Source of the DNA: Clitopilus passeckerianus
Lineage: Eukaryota > Basidiomycota > Agaricomycetes > Agaricales > Entolomataceae
NCBI GenBank assembly: GCA_944990035.1
Contig: CALYLX010000116.1
Coordinates: 1-64,000 of the forward strand
DNA length: 64,000 nt
Reading direction: 5' to 3'
In this document: positions 23,259-33,377 of the stretch, piece after piece
Layout: every line of letters begins with the position of its first letter
Position numbering within the stretch: the stretch's first letter is position 1
Notes under the pieces: generated by a model
What the model was told of the DNA's origin: nothing
Databases searched by the model: none
The model's input: only the letters and a program-made list of their open reading frames with translations
Position numbers and translations under genes: made by a program

Positions 23259-23723
23259 GATTTCTACTGCAAGAGTGACGATTGGACAACCTCTAGTCTG
23301 ACGCCACAGCATTATGAGTTCATGACATCACAACGAATTCTCCCAGACGGGATCCGAAGACTCCTTGTGACCGCTTGAATGTTGTTACAGCGAACATAAT
23401 CACAGTATCGAGAGCCCAGGATGAGAGCAACTTTCACCACATTTCAGACCAGGGAAACGTGGTGGTCGAGGCTTAAGTCGAACCCTTGCGTTCGAGTTAA
23501 GGGTTGGCAAGGATTTTCCAAATGGAGAAACGTACGAGAACTACAGGGTTTTGATAGTGGCGGTGCAATCCCAAATTCCTCCGAAGTCCGATGTGCCGTT
23601 TTCGTTGCAAGTATAAGGGTAACTCCCACTTCCAAGGGCAGTATGCATTTAAACATAGTCATATCCACTATAAGGTTGTTGTAGTGAGTGAATAAAACTC
23701 GAAAATCGAAAACCACCTGCTCG

Positions 23724-23745
23724 AAAACTTCGGAACGGAAGTTTT
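23724..23745. repeat. Inverted repeat AAAACTTC-GGAACG-GAAGTTTT
   Basis: Perfect 8-bp arms with a 6-nt loop, just before the CCACGTCA element and about 150 bp upstream of the PDI start. It could be a hairpin or a dimeric factor site. Confidence 0.4.
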
Positions 23746-23747
23746 GA

Positions 23748-23755
23748 CCACGTCA
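23748..23755 (-). promoter_or_regulatory. UPR-type element TGACGTGG upstream of PDI
   Basis: CCACGTCA on the plus strand is TGACGTGG on the other, the known core of the XBP1/ATF6-type unfolded-protein-response element. It is 140 bp from the start of an ER disulfide isomerase gene. Function is inferred from match and context. Confidence 0.45.
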
Positions 23756-23894
23756 GTTCGTGATCATGTGACCCTTCCGCCACGTTCGCGTCGCAATAAA
23801 ATCGGCTCGAAACGACCGGGTTCGATCCCATTTCTAATCTGCACATTTACCAGACTTTCATTCGTCGTTGGAATAAGGAGACTTGCGCTTCAAG

Positions 23895-25217
23895 ATGTTT
23901 GACCTCGCTGTTCTAACTCTTGCGCTGACGCTGGGACCTTCATTGGCCTCGGCTGCGATATTCCCCAAGAGTTCTCAAGTGAAGATGCTGGACCCGAAAA
24001 GCTTCAAGCAAGCCATGAAGACAAACGTATGTATCTCTCATCACGTTTATGGAGAGGGAATGACTGATACAGCTTCTCTAACGCAGCAAACTAGCTTGGT
24101 GGCATTCGTTGCGCCTTGGTGCGGGGTAAGCAGACAAGGCCGTTCCGTTCATCGTGACATTTAAACTGAGATATCTGCTGCATGCTAGCACTGTCAAAGA
24201 CTTGCTCCGGAGTACAACAAGGCTGCACAGAACCTCTCACCTCTGGTGCCGGTGTACGCTATTGACTGCGATGCCGAGGAGAACAAGAGACTCTGTGCCG
24301 AGCAAGGAGTAAAGGGATTCCCTACACTCAAGGTCCGTAGACGATTGGTTAAGTGCGAGGCAACCTTTCTTACATTAGATCTGTAGCTCTTCCCTCGAGG
24401 AAAGCAAGGAGGTGCTATCAACTACGATGGCGAGCGAACTGCTGGTGCTCTGTTCAAATGGACATCACTAAGAGTGCCAAACGCAATTAAGAAGCTTGGC
24501 GAGGTCAAGGACATCGAATCATGGGTGACCAAGGTAGCACTCTTACCCTCTCTGCCTATCCTTCGCGCTAACGACCCCACTTCCAGAGCAAGGATACCAA
24601 TCGTGCCCTTCTCCTGACGGAGGACAGTAAAGTCCCACTTCTATGGAAGGTCCTCGGCAATAACTTCAAGGGCAAGGGCATCGAGCTTGGAGTACACAGG
24701 GACAAGGATGGGGAATCCGTCAAGTCCGTCACTGGTTCCAGCCTGAAGGAGCATGGCAAGAAATCTCTTGTCCTGGTATACCCCGCCGGCTCCACGGACT
24801 TCGTTATCTACTCAGGTATGCCCTTTGACGTGGATATACTCTACCTCAAATTAATTTTCCGAAGGCACCACTAAACTTGACGCACTGACGAAACACTTCA
24901 ATTCTATCCTGGATGGTTCTGCCGATACTCCTGTTTCACCTTCTCCCGAAACACCTAAGCCCAAGAAAGAGAAGGTTAAGGCTAGCAAGAAAGGGAAGAA
25001 GGCATCTGCTTCGCCTGACCCGGTTTCTCCAGAGCCAGCAGCAGAACCCTCAGAAGCACCCACGCCAGACCCAGAGCCCGCAACAACCGAGTACGAGAAA
25101 GTGAAGACTGAGGCTACCGAGGTCGCCCAGGACCCACAGGACGGAGAGCAGGTTGTGTTCAAAACGAAGGAAAAGAAGAAAGCCCAGAAGGAGAAGAGGG
25201 TACAAGATGAACTTTGA
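23895..25217 (+). CDS. ER protein disulfide isomerase with one active thioredoxin domain
   Basis: Oxidative folding enzyme of the ER lumen. The signal peptide is hydrophobic (LAVLTLALTLGPSLASA). The active site WCGHC is split by an intron: FVAPWCG ends one exon and HCQRLAPEYNKAAQNL opens the next (about 24190). The thioredoxin fold continues with VYAIDCDAEENKRLC and the cis-Pro GFPTLK. A second region without a CxxC (VPLLWKVLGNNFKGK, LVLVYPAGSTDFVIY) resembles the redox-inactive domain of P5/MPD1-type PDIs. The last about 90 residues are Pro/Glu/Lys-rich and likely disordered, ending in VQDEL at TGA 25215-25217, a KDEL-type retrieval signal. No frame breaks are seen. A UPR-type element lies 140 bp upstream. 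Confidence 0.92.
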
Positions 25218-26008
25218 TTTATAGTCATCTGTACCTGTTGTATTTTATTGAATGCGGAGACCCATCATTCACACTGGATCTAATGGACTTGTACGATTGA
25301 AGTAAATTGTAGTGGTCCGAGTATGATTGGACTGGAATATAAGTTGAAGAGTCCCCAAAATTCGCTAAAACGTTTGACCCCATATTGTTAACTTGCACCA
25401 TGTGTTCCGCCAAGAAATTTGGTGGACTTGTTCTGAGGTTAGCATCGGTGAGCACTGAGGGTATGCCTCAATTGTGTCGAACTGTTATTGTCCGACTGCT
25501 AGCCATAAGTTGGAGCCCGATAGAAGCCACAACCATTCATAAGACACCGAAAACAACCTCTCAACCCCTGCGTAAACGCCTTACTCGCAATCTCCCTTTC
25601 CACAATTTTTACTCAGCGCTTCCGACAGCGACAGCGTGTAGAGCTGTACATTCGGATTGCGGTGCGCGAGGCGTTTGAGGAGGAGGCGGTGACGTTGCGT
25701 GCGCTGTTTGAAGAGTTAGTTTTAGTTTTAGTTTTACTAAGTGTGGCGTTCATAAGACACTGAAAACGGATGAGGAAAAAGAAAAATTTTATTATTGCAA
25801 AGCGATGTATCTAAGGATTGCTGGGTAGTATTACTTGCGAGAGGGTGAAATAATGATAAATGTGTAAAGAATGAGATCTGCGTTCTAGGACGCTTGATGT
25901 GGTAATAAGTTACAGTGTGTTGCAAGACGAAAACAGTGTCCATGAAAAAAGGCCTAAGGAAGTATTTTTGAGTGCAGCAAAGGCTGCCAAATGTCCGAGA
26001 TAAATTGA
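25218..26008. other. Convergent intergenic region, PDI / GMC 2
   Basis: About 790 bp. A short tandem GTTTTA/TTTTAG run occurs near 25718-25736 (TTAGTTTTAGTTTTAGTTTT). The rest is AT-rich 3' sequence without a gene. Confidence 0.4.
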
Positions 26009-28278
26009 TTATGAGAGAATCTGAGAAACACCATATTGCTTCTGGAGCTCGGTCAGTGACTTAGCCGGGATCTGGACGGACTCGTATTGAAGGCGGCGGT
26101 CGGCGATGATGTCATCAGAGATCTATGGAGATGACAATCAGTTACAGCAGACAACAGCGGATGTTCGGAATACGTACCTTTTCAGCCATAGCGTACACAG
26201 TTGCGACAGTATGGGTGGCAATGTTGATGGGCATCGAGCCGGCATCGACGACACGGACGTTCTTGGTTCCGTAGAGTTGCATTTTGTGGTTGACAACGCC
26301 ACCAAGTTCGCGAGAAGCCATGGAAGTAGTGCCGACGGGGTGCCAGACGGAGATGGTCCATTCCCTGCAGAAGTCATCCCATTGTTGGAGGGTTTTGTAG
26401 TCTGCGGGAGGCTGATTGGGACGCTCGACGTAGTTCTTGGTGGGCTCGGTCTCCATCATGATTGAGCGCATGAAGCGGGTCCATTGTGCACCAACCTTCC
26501 AGTCGAAGCTGAATTGGTTGTACTTGGGATCAACAAGTGGGTGGGCGAAGGGGTCGGTGGTGTTGATATGGACGTTACCAGCAGAGTAGGGTCGGAGGAC
26601 GAAGGTGACAATGTTGACGTAGCTGCGACCAGGGAGGGGTGGGTAGTTGCTGGAAGCGATGCCTCCCTTGGGGACAACGGAGAATTCAACCTGAGTGGTC
26701 TTGCCGTCTGCAAGATGGCGACGGTTGATGGCGAGGTGCTTCTTGCGGATGGGGAGAGGTCAGCCTCAGCGAGTTCACGGTCAAGTTCCTCAAGAAGATC
26801 CGTGACGTTGAATGCTTCAGGGAAGGTCTGGAGAGGGAAGAAGCTGAGGGTGGCCGGGCTAGCGTTGTAGACACCAGTTCCGTTCTTCTTGTACTCTTCC
26901 CATGCCTGTTGATCACGTTCTGGGCTGTTGCGATAAATATCTGGGAGAGGTATCAGTTAATGGACTATGACAAATGCAGAGCATCGCTCACCCCAAGTCT
27001 CGTATGGCGCGTCTTCCTTCAACAAGAAGTCCGTGTTGAATTCCAGGTGATCTTGCAAATTCTCGCCAACCTCAGGAAGGTCCAGAATGACAGGGATGTC
27101 GAGACTCTTCAAGAGCGTGGTATTTCCAACGCCGGAAAGTTCAAGGAGCTGGGGACTCTTGAGAGAGCCAGCCGAGAGGATGACTTCCCGCGTAGCGTTG
27201 GCGACAAAGAGGCCGTCGGTACCAGGCTGACCATATTGAACGCCAGTGGCAACCAGGGTGTTGTTAACAAGTTTGCCATCTTGGTTGACAGTGTTTTCGT
27301 CCCACATAATCTTGGTGGCCTCAGCGTGGATGAGGACCAGAAGATTCTGGCGTTCCAGGATGGGCTGGAGGTATCCGGTTGTCGAGTAGCTGCGAGTGTT
27401 GGTTTCCGGGTCGACACTGCGAGCAGTGAGTGTCAATCCAGTGGCGTTACCGCCCTCGGGATCGGCGTTCACGTAGGCACCTCGATTAACGAATGCTTGG
27501 TGGATGTCGAAGACGTATTGAGTGGTGGCAGTGTTATTGCCGTTGAATCCGACCTTGATTGGTCCACCAACAGCACCGTCGCGTGCGTTAGCGAGACCAG
27601 GCTGTTGGGTGTTGTTGGGAAGCCAGCCAATAGGTCCGGGTGTGACATCATCGAGCTTGGTGAAGTAAGGGTGCAGGTTTTCCCAGTCCCAGCCTGGGTT
27701 ACCAAGCTCTTTCCATGCGTCGTATTCATCCTTGGAACCACGAGCATAGTTATGGTATGTCAAGCCGGAGCTTCCCCCAAGGAATTTGCCACTACAAGAT
27801 AGGTGAGCACCAGAGACTACTGACTTTCCGAATTGCGTACCGAGGCTGCTCAATTCGTCGGTTGTGGACACCAGGTTGCGGAACAGTTTGGATGAGCCAG
27901 TCAAAGGTGGCGTTGTTACGCGCCCGCCCAAAGAGCCCAGGGACATTGATAAGGTCTTCGTCTGGGTAGTAACCTCCAGCCTAGCAGATCGAGATCAGCC
28001 GGGAATGAACATGGTATTGCTGTTAGCAAAACACTTACTTCTAAAACGCCAACAGTATAATGTGGGTTCGCAGAAAGTCGGTTCGCGAGAACAAGTCCTG
28101 CTGAACCTCCAACAATCAGGTAGTCAAAATTCTGTTCTGAGAACAGCTGCTTGTCCTCGATGATGCCTTCAATCATTTTCAGTGACGATGAGAAAATGTA
28201 CGAAGAAAATCAGCTACCGAATGGCCTTGACGCCGCCAACACAAAGTGAACGAAAGCTAAGAGTGCTACAGTGCGCAT
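26009..28278 (-). CDS. Secreted GMC oxidoreductase 2, inverted paralogue of GMC 1
   Basis: Same family and domain order as GMC 1. The ATG at 28278 starts a signal peptide (MRTVALLAFVHFVLAAS). Then come FDYLIVGGSAGLVLANRLS, GKFLGGSSGLTYHNYARGS, REVILSAGSLKSPQLLELSG, ISVWHPVGTTSMASRELGG and ATHTVATVYAMAEK, ending in TAA at 26009-26011. Several introns sit where they do in GMC 1, showing recent common ancestry. Two oddities: the dinucleotide loop has IVGGSAG where GMC 1 has IVGGGSAG, one glycine codon fewer (about 28105-28110); and the frame is lost once near 26753, where a C run on the coding strand appears one short between EAD and IRKKHLAINRRH. Probably functional if that is an error. The substrate is unknown. 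Confidence 0.87.
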
Positions 28279-29482
28279 CTCGTGAAGCTTAGAAGGAGAA
28301 GACTGAGAAGAGAAGGTTGAGGGAAGCTGATGAGGTTCTCGGGCCGAGATCTGGGGCTTAAATACAGCTTTCCATGTAGCCTAAATCCCCACTTTTTAGA
28401 CCTGAAACCATAGAGACCCTCAGGCATATCCGCAAAATTACGAGTAGCCTTGGAAAGGACTTGGCAGTGCTTTGCAGGGGCACATTCGCCATGGGATGGG
28501 TGGGTTCAGTGGTAGCCGATGCTACAGCAGGGTGGTTAGCGGAAAGGAGAAGTAGATAGCAGGCTGAGATTGGCGAATTGCTCTCTGTGCTGGATGATGG
28601 ATTGTCACGACAGTGCATCCGACCTCGACGAGAGAGGCGCAAGTCCGACAGCAGAATGTCAACATCAATGCCACGAGATACTGTTTACGGTTGATTACCA
28701 AAACCGTTGATCGCTCACGGAGGTTGCCGCAGGCTACAATGTTGACTCTGTGGCATTACATCCATGTCAATGTCCTCCAAATTGACGTTAAACGTTAAGG
28801 GGCCACTAAATGTTTCATGGACACCCTTCGCAGGCAATCATATCCCGAGCCCTTTGTCTTTCCAGAGCCTGGCAGAAAACAAATGCGATCAGAGAGGTCA
28901 TTAACAATAACAGTCAGTCGAAAACCTTTGCAGGTCCAGCTGAACTTGAAATCTCAAGACTTCGGGTAACCCAGTTGTCTCTAGAGATTTTGGCGCCCTC
29001 TTCTCTCTCCGGGCTGGGCCTGGTCCGATTCATAACTGCACTCGGAAGTGGATCGATCATGGTCCAGTCTGATCCGTCGGTGGTAGTAACCTTGCAGCTC
29101 AGGCCGAGATTCTGACTGTCTACTATGAAGCGGTCAGCCCAAAGAGTTCTGCTTCCATATCTCTGTGTTCTGAGTTTCGTTGACAACGCTTCTATTCAGT
29201 CCTATAGTGGGGCCCATACATTGATAGGCCTTTCTCCCGTCAATTTAAAGGCACCGAACCCATGCTCCCTATTGGACTGCCGGGATAACGGCCCGGATTT
29301 GAACCTTAACCGTCCATCGCCCATTGGTTTGTTTTCTGAGGTACACTCGAGAACCTGACTCTGCTTATAGAGTCACCTTCTGCTCTTGGGTCATTGTCTT
29401 CTCATATAATAGAAAAGATACAGAAGAATCGTACAGGGAAACCCTTCAAGTGCGCTTTCGATACCGCCTGAGGCAAGTCAAT
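28279..29482. other. Divergent promoter region, GMC 2 / F-box 3
   Basis: About 1.2 kb. The GMC 2 TATA-like element is at 28357-28364. The remaining small open frames show no domain and no homologue in the window. Confidence 0.45.
28357..28364 (-). promoter_or_regulatory. TATA-like element of GMC 2
   Basis: Reads TATTTAAG on the coding strand, about 80 bp upstream of the ATG at 28278. Confidence 0.35.
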
Positions 29483-31172
29483 ATGTCTGGTCAGTAGTGC
29501 TTCTCAGTACCTAATCCATCGAAATTCATAAATGTTTGGTTAACCTGCAGGCTCCAACCAAGAATTTCTGTTTGGAGAGGTACAATACTGGTGGGACCCG
29601 GCGCAGACGGTTCCTCAGAGTCAGAGCTCTGAGTCGGAAGCCATCGAATACTATGAGGCAGAGGGCTCTGACTTCGATGACGACAGTGACAACCGCCAAA
29701 CTCTGAAACCGGTTAAACCAGAACTTGTGAAGAAAAGAATTTTGAAGATTGACGCCGAAATTGAACGCATCAGATCCCTTCCCTCAGTAGTAACCCACCC
29801 GGCCCCCTCTGGCCTTATGAGATCGCTCGACCACAGAACCATACCACTGCCCCCGATACACAGTTTGCCGGAGGAAGTGCTCTCGGAGATTTTCCTGAAT
29901 TGCGTCTCCAATTGGAACGTTCAATCGTATTATAGTTCTCCCTCCTCAACTACTCTCGACCGCCACCACCCACCTTGGATCTTCCTTGCAGTTTGTAAAA
30001 CATGGAGGAATCTCGCTTTAACGTTCCCGAAGCTGTGGTCCTACATCGTTATTCACACGAATAGCGCACGTACAGAGTTGGCAGTCAAGATCTTGCATCT
30101 CTCGACAGAGATTATGCTTCACCGTTCTTACGGTTGCCCTTCCCTGTATATCAACGTGCACGGCTGGGGAAATGGATACCGTTCGATGGACTACTCCTTT
30201 TACAAGAAGGGATGGTCCCAAATTGTTGACGCGCTCATCGAGCATTCGTACCGATGGAAAGGAGTCAGGTTGGAGTTGGCGGCGTGCTTCTTCAAACAAC
30301 TTTCAATCCTCAAGAGTGAAAATCTGCCTCTAACCTCATTCCATGCTCGATTGACGGACGACGACGAGGGCAAGCCAGAACACTCCCAGGTGTTCGACGC
30401 CTTGAAAGGCTGCACTTCCCTCCGTCGAGTGAGATTCGAAGGCTTCAAGAGCATGCCCGTCTTGCAATGGTCCCGACTCACTCATTACGAGTCAAGCGGA
30501 GACCCGATGGCGCAACTGGAGGTGATCAAGAAGATGCCTCTACTCACCTACCTCAAACCGGCCATTGGTCGCGGCTTAACAGCACTTGTGGGCCCCGAAA
30601 TCATCACCTGCACAAGACTCAAGTGTTTCGACTTCAACGGCCACTTGGACTACTTCAATAATTTTGAACTTCAGGTGCTTGAAGAGCTTCGTATCGATTG
30701 GATCAAGACCATCGACGGATTACTGTCGTTAATCAATCGCTGGGAATGCTCTCTCAAGAGATTGACGGTTGTAGGATGAAGCGGTATGACCGAGGATGCA
30801 TTGAGATCCATATTTAACCTAACACCAGAGCTCACGTCCTGGACGTATGACCGCTTGTCGAACACCGGGTTGACCTGTGATCTCCTTGCCAAGCTCACAT
30901 CTACAAGCTCAGCAATGCCGCTACTGCCAAAGTTGGAGCACATCCACGTCGGGTTTAACGCCCAGACCGAACAAGCCATAGCGGATGCTCTCCTGACACT
31001 CATTGGATCTCGGTGGGGACGTCCCACAGGAATACCCAGAAACGGTGTAGGTGTAGCTCAGCTGAGAAGTGTCTCGGTTTCTCTTCATGAACGGAACCCA
31101 CTCAGCATTCCTGATCGTTTGAAGCCGTTGTTCGAGGAGGGGCTGGATGTATTAGTGAAACTTAGTAGATAG
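29483..31172 (+). CDS. F-box protein with in-frame TGA at 30777
   Basis: Exon 1 is tiny (29483-29489, MSG); after a 61-nt intron exon 2 starts at 29551. An acidic N-terminus (EAEGSDFDDDSDNR) and a helix precede the F-box: IHSLPEEVLSEIFLNCVS..PWIFLAVCKTWRNLALTFPKLWSYIVI (about 29.86-30.05 kb). LRR-like text follows, up to SLKRLTVVG. A TGA at 30777-30779 then interrupts the same frame, which continues SGMTEDALRSIFNLTPELTSW and runs to TAG at 31170-31172 with good F-box-type text. Two readings: a nonsense mutation giving a 3'-truncated protein, or a 60-nt in-frame intron (30771-30830, GT..AG with CTAAC inside) that removes the stop. The continued pattern inside the putative intron favours the mutation reading. 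Likely an SCF substrate adaptor. Confidence 0.72.
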
Positions 31173-31230
31173 ATTCCCTCGATATTCAGACCACGGGAGG
31201 ACATCCTTGATTTAACGTAAAGATAGTGTA

Positions 31231-32747
31231 TCAATCTCTTGCAACCTTGATAACGACTTTGCCGACGTGAGCTTGAGATTGAAGATACTCGTAGGCGGCA
31301 ATTGCATCCTCGAAAGCAAAAACTTTGGAGATGACGGGTCTCGTTGTTTCGGGGTTTGCTGACAGTAGGCGATTCATCTCTCGGAATCTAGTATTATAAA
31401 AAGAAGTTAGCCAGAGATTAGCAAGGTGCTAATGAGTCGAAACCTACTGAACAACTGAGCCGATCATCATCCCACGCACAATCAGGCACTTTGTAATAAG
31501 GTTCCAGGCTATATTTTCATCTGGCTTGTCCTGCATAGAAGGTTATCTTCAGGGCGTTGGTGAGTCTGAGGTAAATACCTACGGAAGAAACAAATCCAAT
31601 CATATGAATCTGAGCACCGATGCGTGCTGCGTTGATAGACTTCGGGAGCGTCCCAGCACCTCCCACCTCGACGATGTGGTCGACACCGACTCCGTTTGTC
31701 TGGGGCAACCATGAGTTCATGCGTATCCACCGGGAAGACATGATCCTCACAAATTTCTTGGCCTCGTCATCCCAATTCGGCGTCTTGTAATTTATAAGAT
31801 GTTTCGCACCGAGAGATGCGGCCAACTTTAGCTTTTCGTCTGACGAAGAAGTTGCGATGACGGTTGCGCCGGAGGCAACTGCATAGCGAAGAGTAAAGCT
31901 GGAGCCAACAAGGTTCAGCAGTCTTGAGTGACTCGAGATTAACGTGTAGTTACATTGAAACACCCCCAGTTCCTTGCACCAAGACTGTTTCCCCAGCTCG
32001 CAAGGGTTTGTTGCCGAAGAGAGCATTATAAGCGGTTACACCGGTACATCTATAAAAACGCAGATTAGACCTAGATGCCAAGACAGAGATGACACAAGGT
32101 GTACGGAAGAGTGGACGCTTCCTCATACGATAGGTGATCAGGAATTGCAACCAAACTCTGTACAGATATTAGCACGATCCCAGTGCAAAAGGCTCGTAGT
32201 CACACACGTAGGCAGGGAAAGTCCTGTATTCAGTCAAGACACCTTGCTCCCTTGTCCCCAGGTAGGACTCGTAGATTTTAGGAGTCAATTCGCCATGTAC
32301 ATGTTCCAGGCCAAAATTGGCGCAGACACGATCGCCTAGGCGCCAATCTGTCACATCCGGACCAATTGCAACGACTTCGCCAGCCATATCGGAGACGGGT
32401 ACAAAATTCGCTGGAATACTGCACTCGCTCAGCACACAATTATCAGCATTATGCTCTTTAGTGCTCACGGATATGCATATTGACCGAGGGCCACCGTTAC
32501 ATCGAGATACTAATGCCATATTCTAGCAGGTTGTCGAGGTGGGATATCAAGACGATAACCTACATTGAGAGAGGCAGCATGGATTTTGACTAGAACTTCA
32601 TTGCCTCGAGGTTGAGCCACTTCCTTGCTGCGAATTGTAAGGTTCTTAATTGAACCAGTCTGTTCCGCGGTCAGAGTTTGATAATCGATGTCAATTAGTC
32701 CTCACCTGAGGCAGAACATATTCTCGTGCTTGCTGTGGAATAGACAT
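31231..32747 (-). CDS. MDR-type NAD(P)-dependent alcohol dehydrogenase / quinone reductase-like
   Basis: Medium-chain dehydrogenase/reductase with a GroES-like N-terminal domain and a Rossmann domain. The ATG at 32747 gives MSIPQQAREYVLPQ; then TGSIKNLTIRSKE and EVLVKIHAASLN, PVSDMAGEVVAIGPDVTDWRLGDRV (in two parts), TVLVQGTGGVS, SGATVIATSSSDEKLKLAASL, GAKHLINYKTPNWDDE, DHIVEVGGAGTLPKSI, and the tail VGKVVIKVARD ending at TGA 31231-31233. The Cys/His set of catalytic-zinc alcohol dehydrogenases is not evident, so the zinc-independent quinone-oxidoreductase-like branch is likely. Several exon borders (about 31.5-32.1 kb and 32.45 kb) are ambiguous. The reaction is unknown beyond hydride transfer. 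Confidence 0.8.
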
Positions 32748-33377
32748 CAAGTTTTCAAAGAACTGCCTGAGAGGATTGGAAGAAACGATGTTGATCTACC
32801 CCTGGCTTTAATACTCAGGTTGGCTGGGACGAAGGTGTCTGAACACGTTAAAGAGTCATTGCTGTCACGCAATCATGTCAGAAACATGATAAATTTCTGT
32901 GTCAGCACGGTGTTTCTGGATTCCGAGAGTCGCCGCGAGGCAATAGCTTTCAAAACAGCCTCGGAACTCGCATATGGTTCGACCTCGAAGTCGAACGATA
33001 ATCTCGGACAATGGATCCACGAGAAATGTGGGCTCGAAAGGGGTGGCTGAGTTATAACTTTCGGCAAGTTCCAACCCCTACTTTCAAACCACGACCATCC
33101 TGGTCGCCAACTGGGAACGAGAACTATGCTGCCATATTACAGTAACGCGATCGTCGCCGACTTATCAGACCTTACAGCTCGATTTGGGCTGGCTTATAAC
33201 TGCTTCCTACATGCCCTGGAGGTATCCCTGATGTACAATGTGCTGTATATCCAAGCCTAACCTAGGCCCATCATACCGTTTCTTCCCTTGTCCCTGGGCG
33301 CTTCGCATACACCAATATATATTCTATATGACTGAACATTGCCACTGTACGCTTAAATCTCCTCGCCTCTACGCTGA
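32748..33377. other. Divergent promoter region
   Basis: 630 bp between the MDR gene and the cysteine-rich membrane protein gene. A TATATATT element at 33315-33322 lies 63 bp from the downstream ATG. Nothing else is seen. Confidence 0.4.

Larger units (their letters stand above)
23222..23894. other. Divergent promoter region, hemerythrin / PDI
   Basis: About 670 bp. It contains the hemerythrin TATA box, an inverted repeat at 23724-23745 and a UPR-type element CCACGTCA at 23748-23755. No gene is seen. Confidence 0.55.

Noticed and set aside
23810..23832. GGGTTCGATCCC, a tRNA B-box-like sequence
   Set aside because: The T-arm stem does not pair beyond two bases and no A box or acceptor stem is found upstream.
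26909..27802. 297-codon plus-strand frame
   Set aside because: Lies exactly opposite the GMC 2 coding exon; a shadow frame created by its codon bias.
29280..29325. GGTTCAAATCC on the minus strand, tRNA-like
   Set aside because: The stem fails at the third base and no matching acceptor arm lies at the right distance.
30777..30779. TGA as selenocysteine or programmed readthrough codon
   Set aside because: No redox motif around it and no reason to expect a Sec element; nonsense change or intron explains it better.
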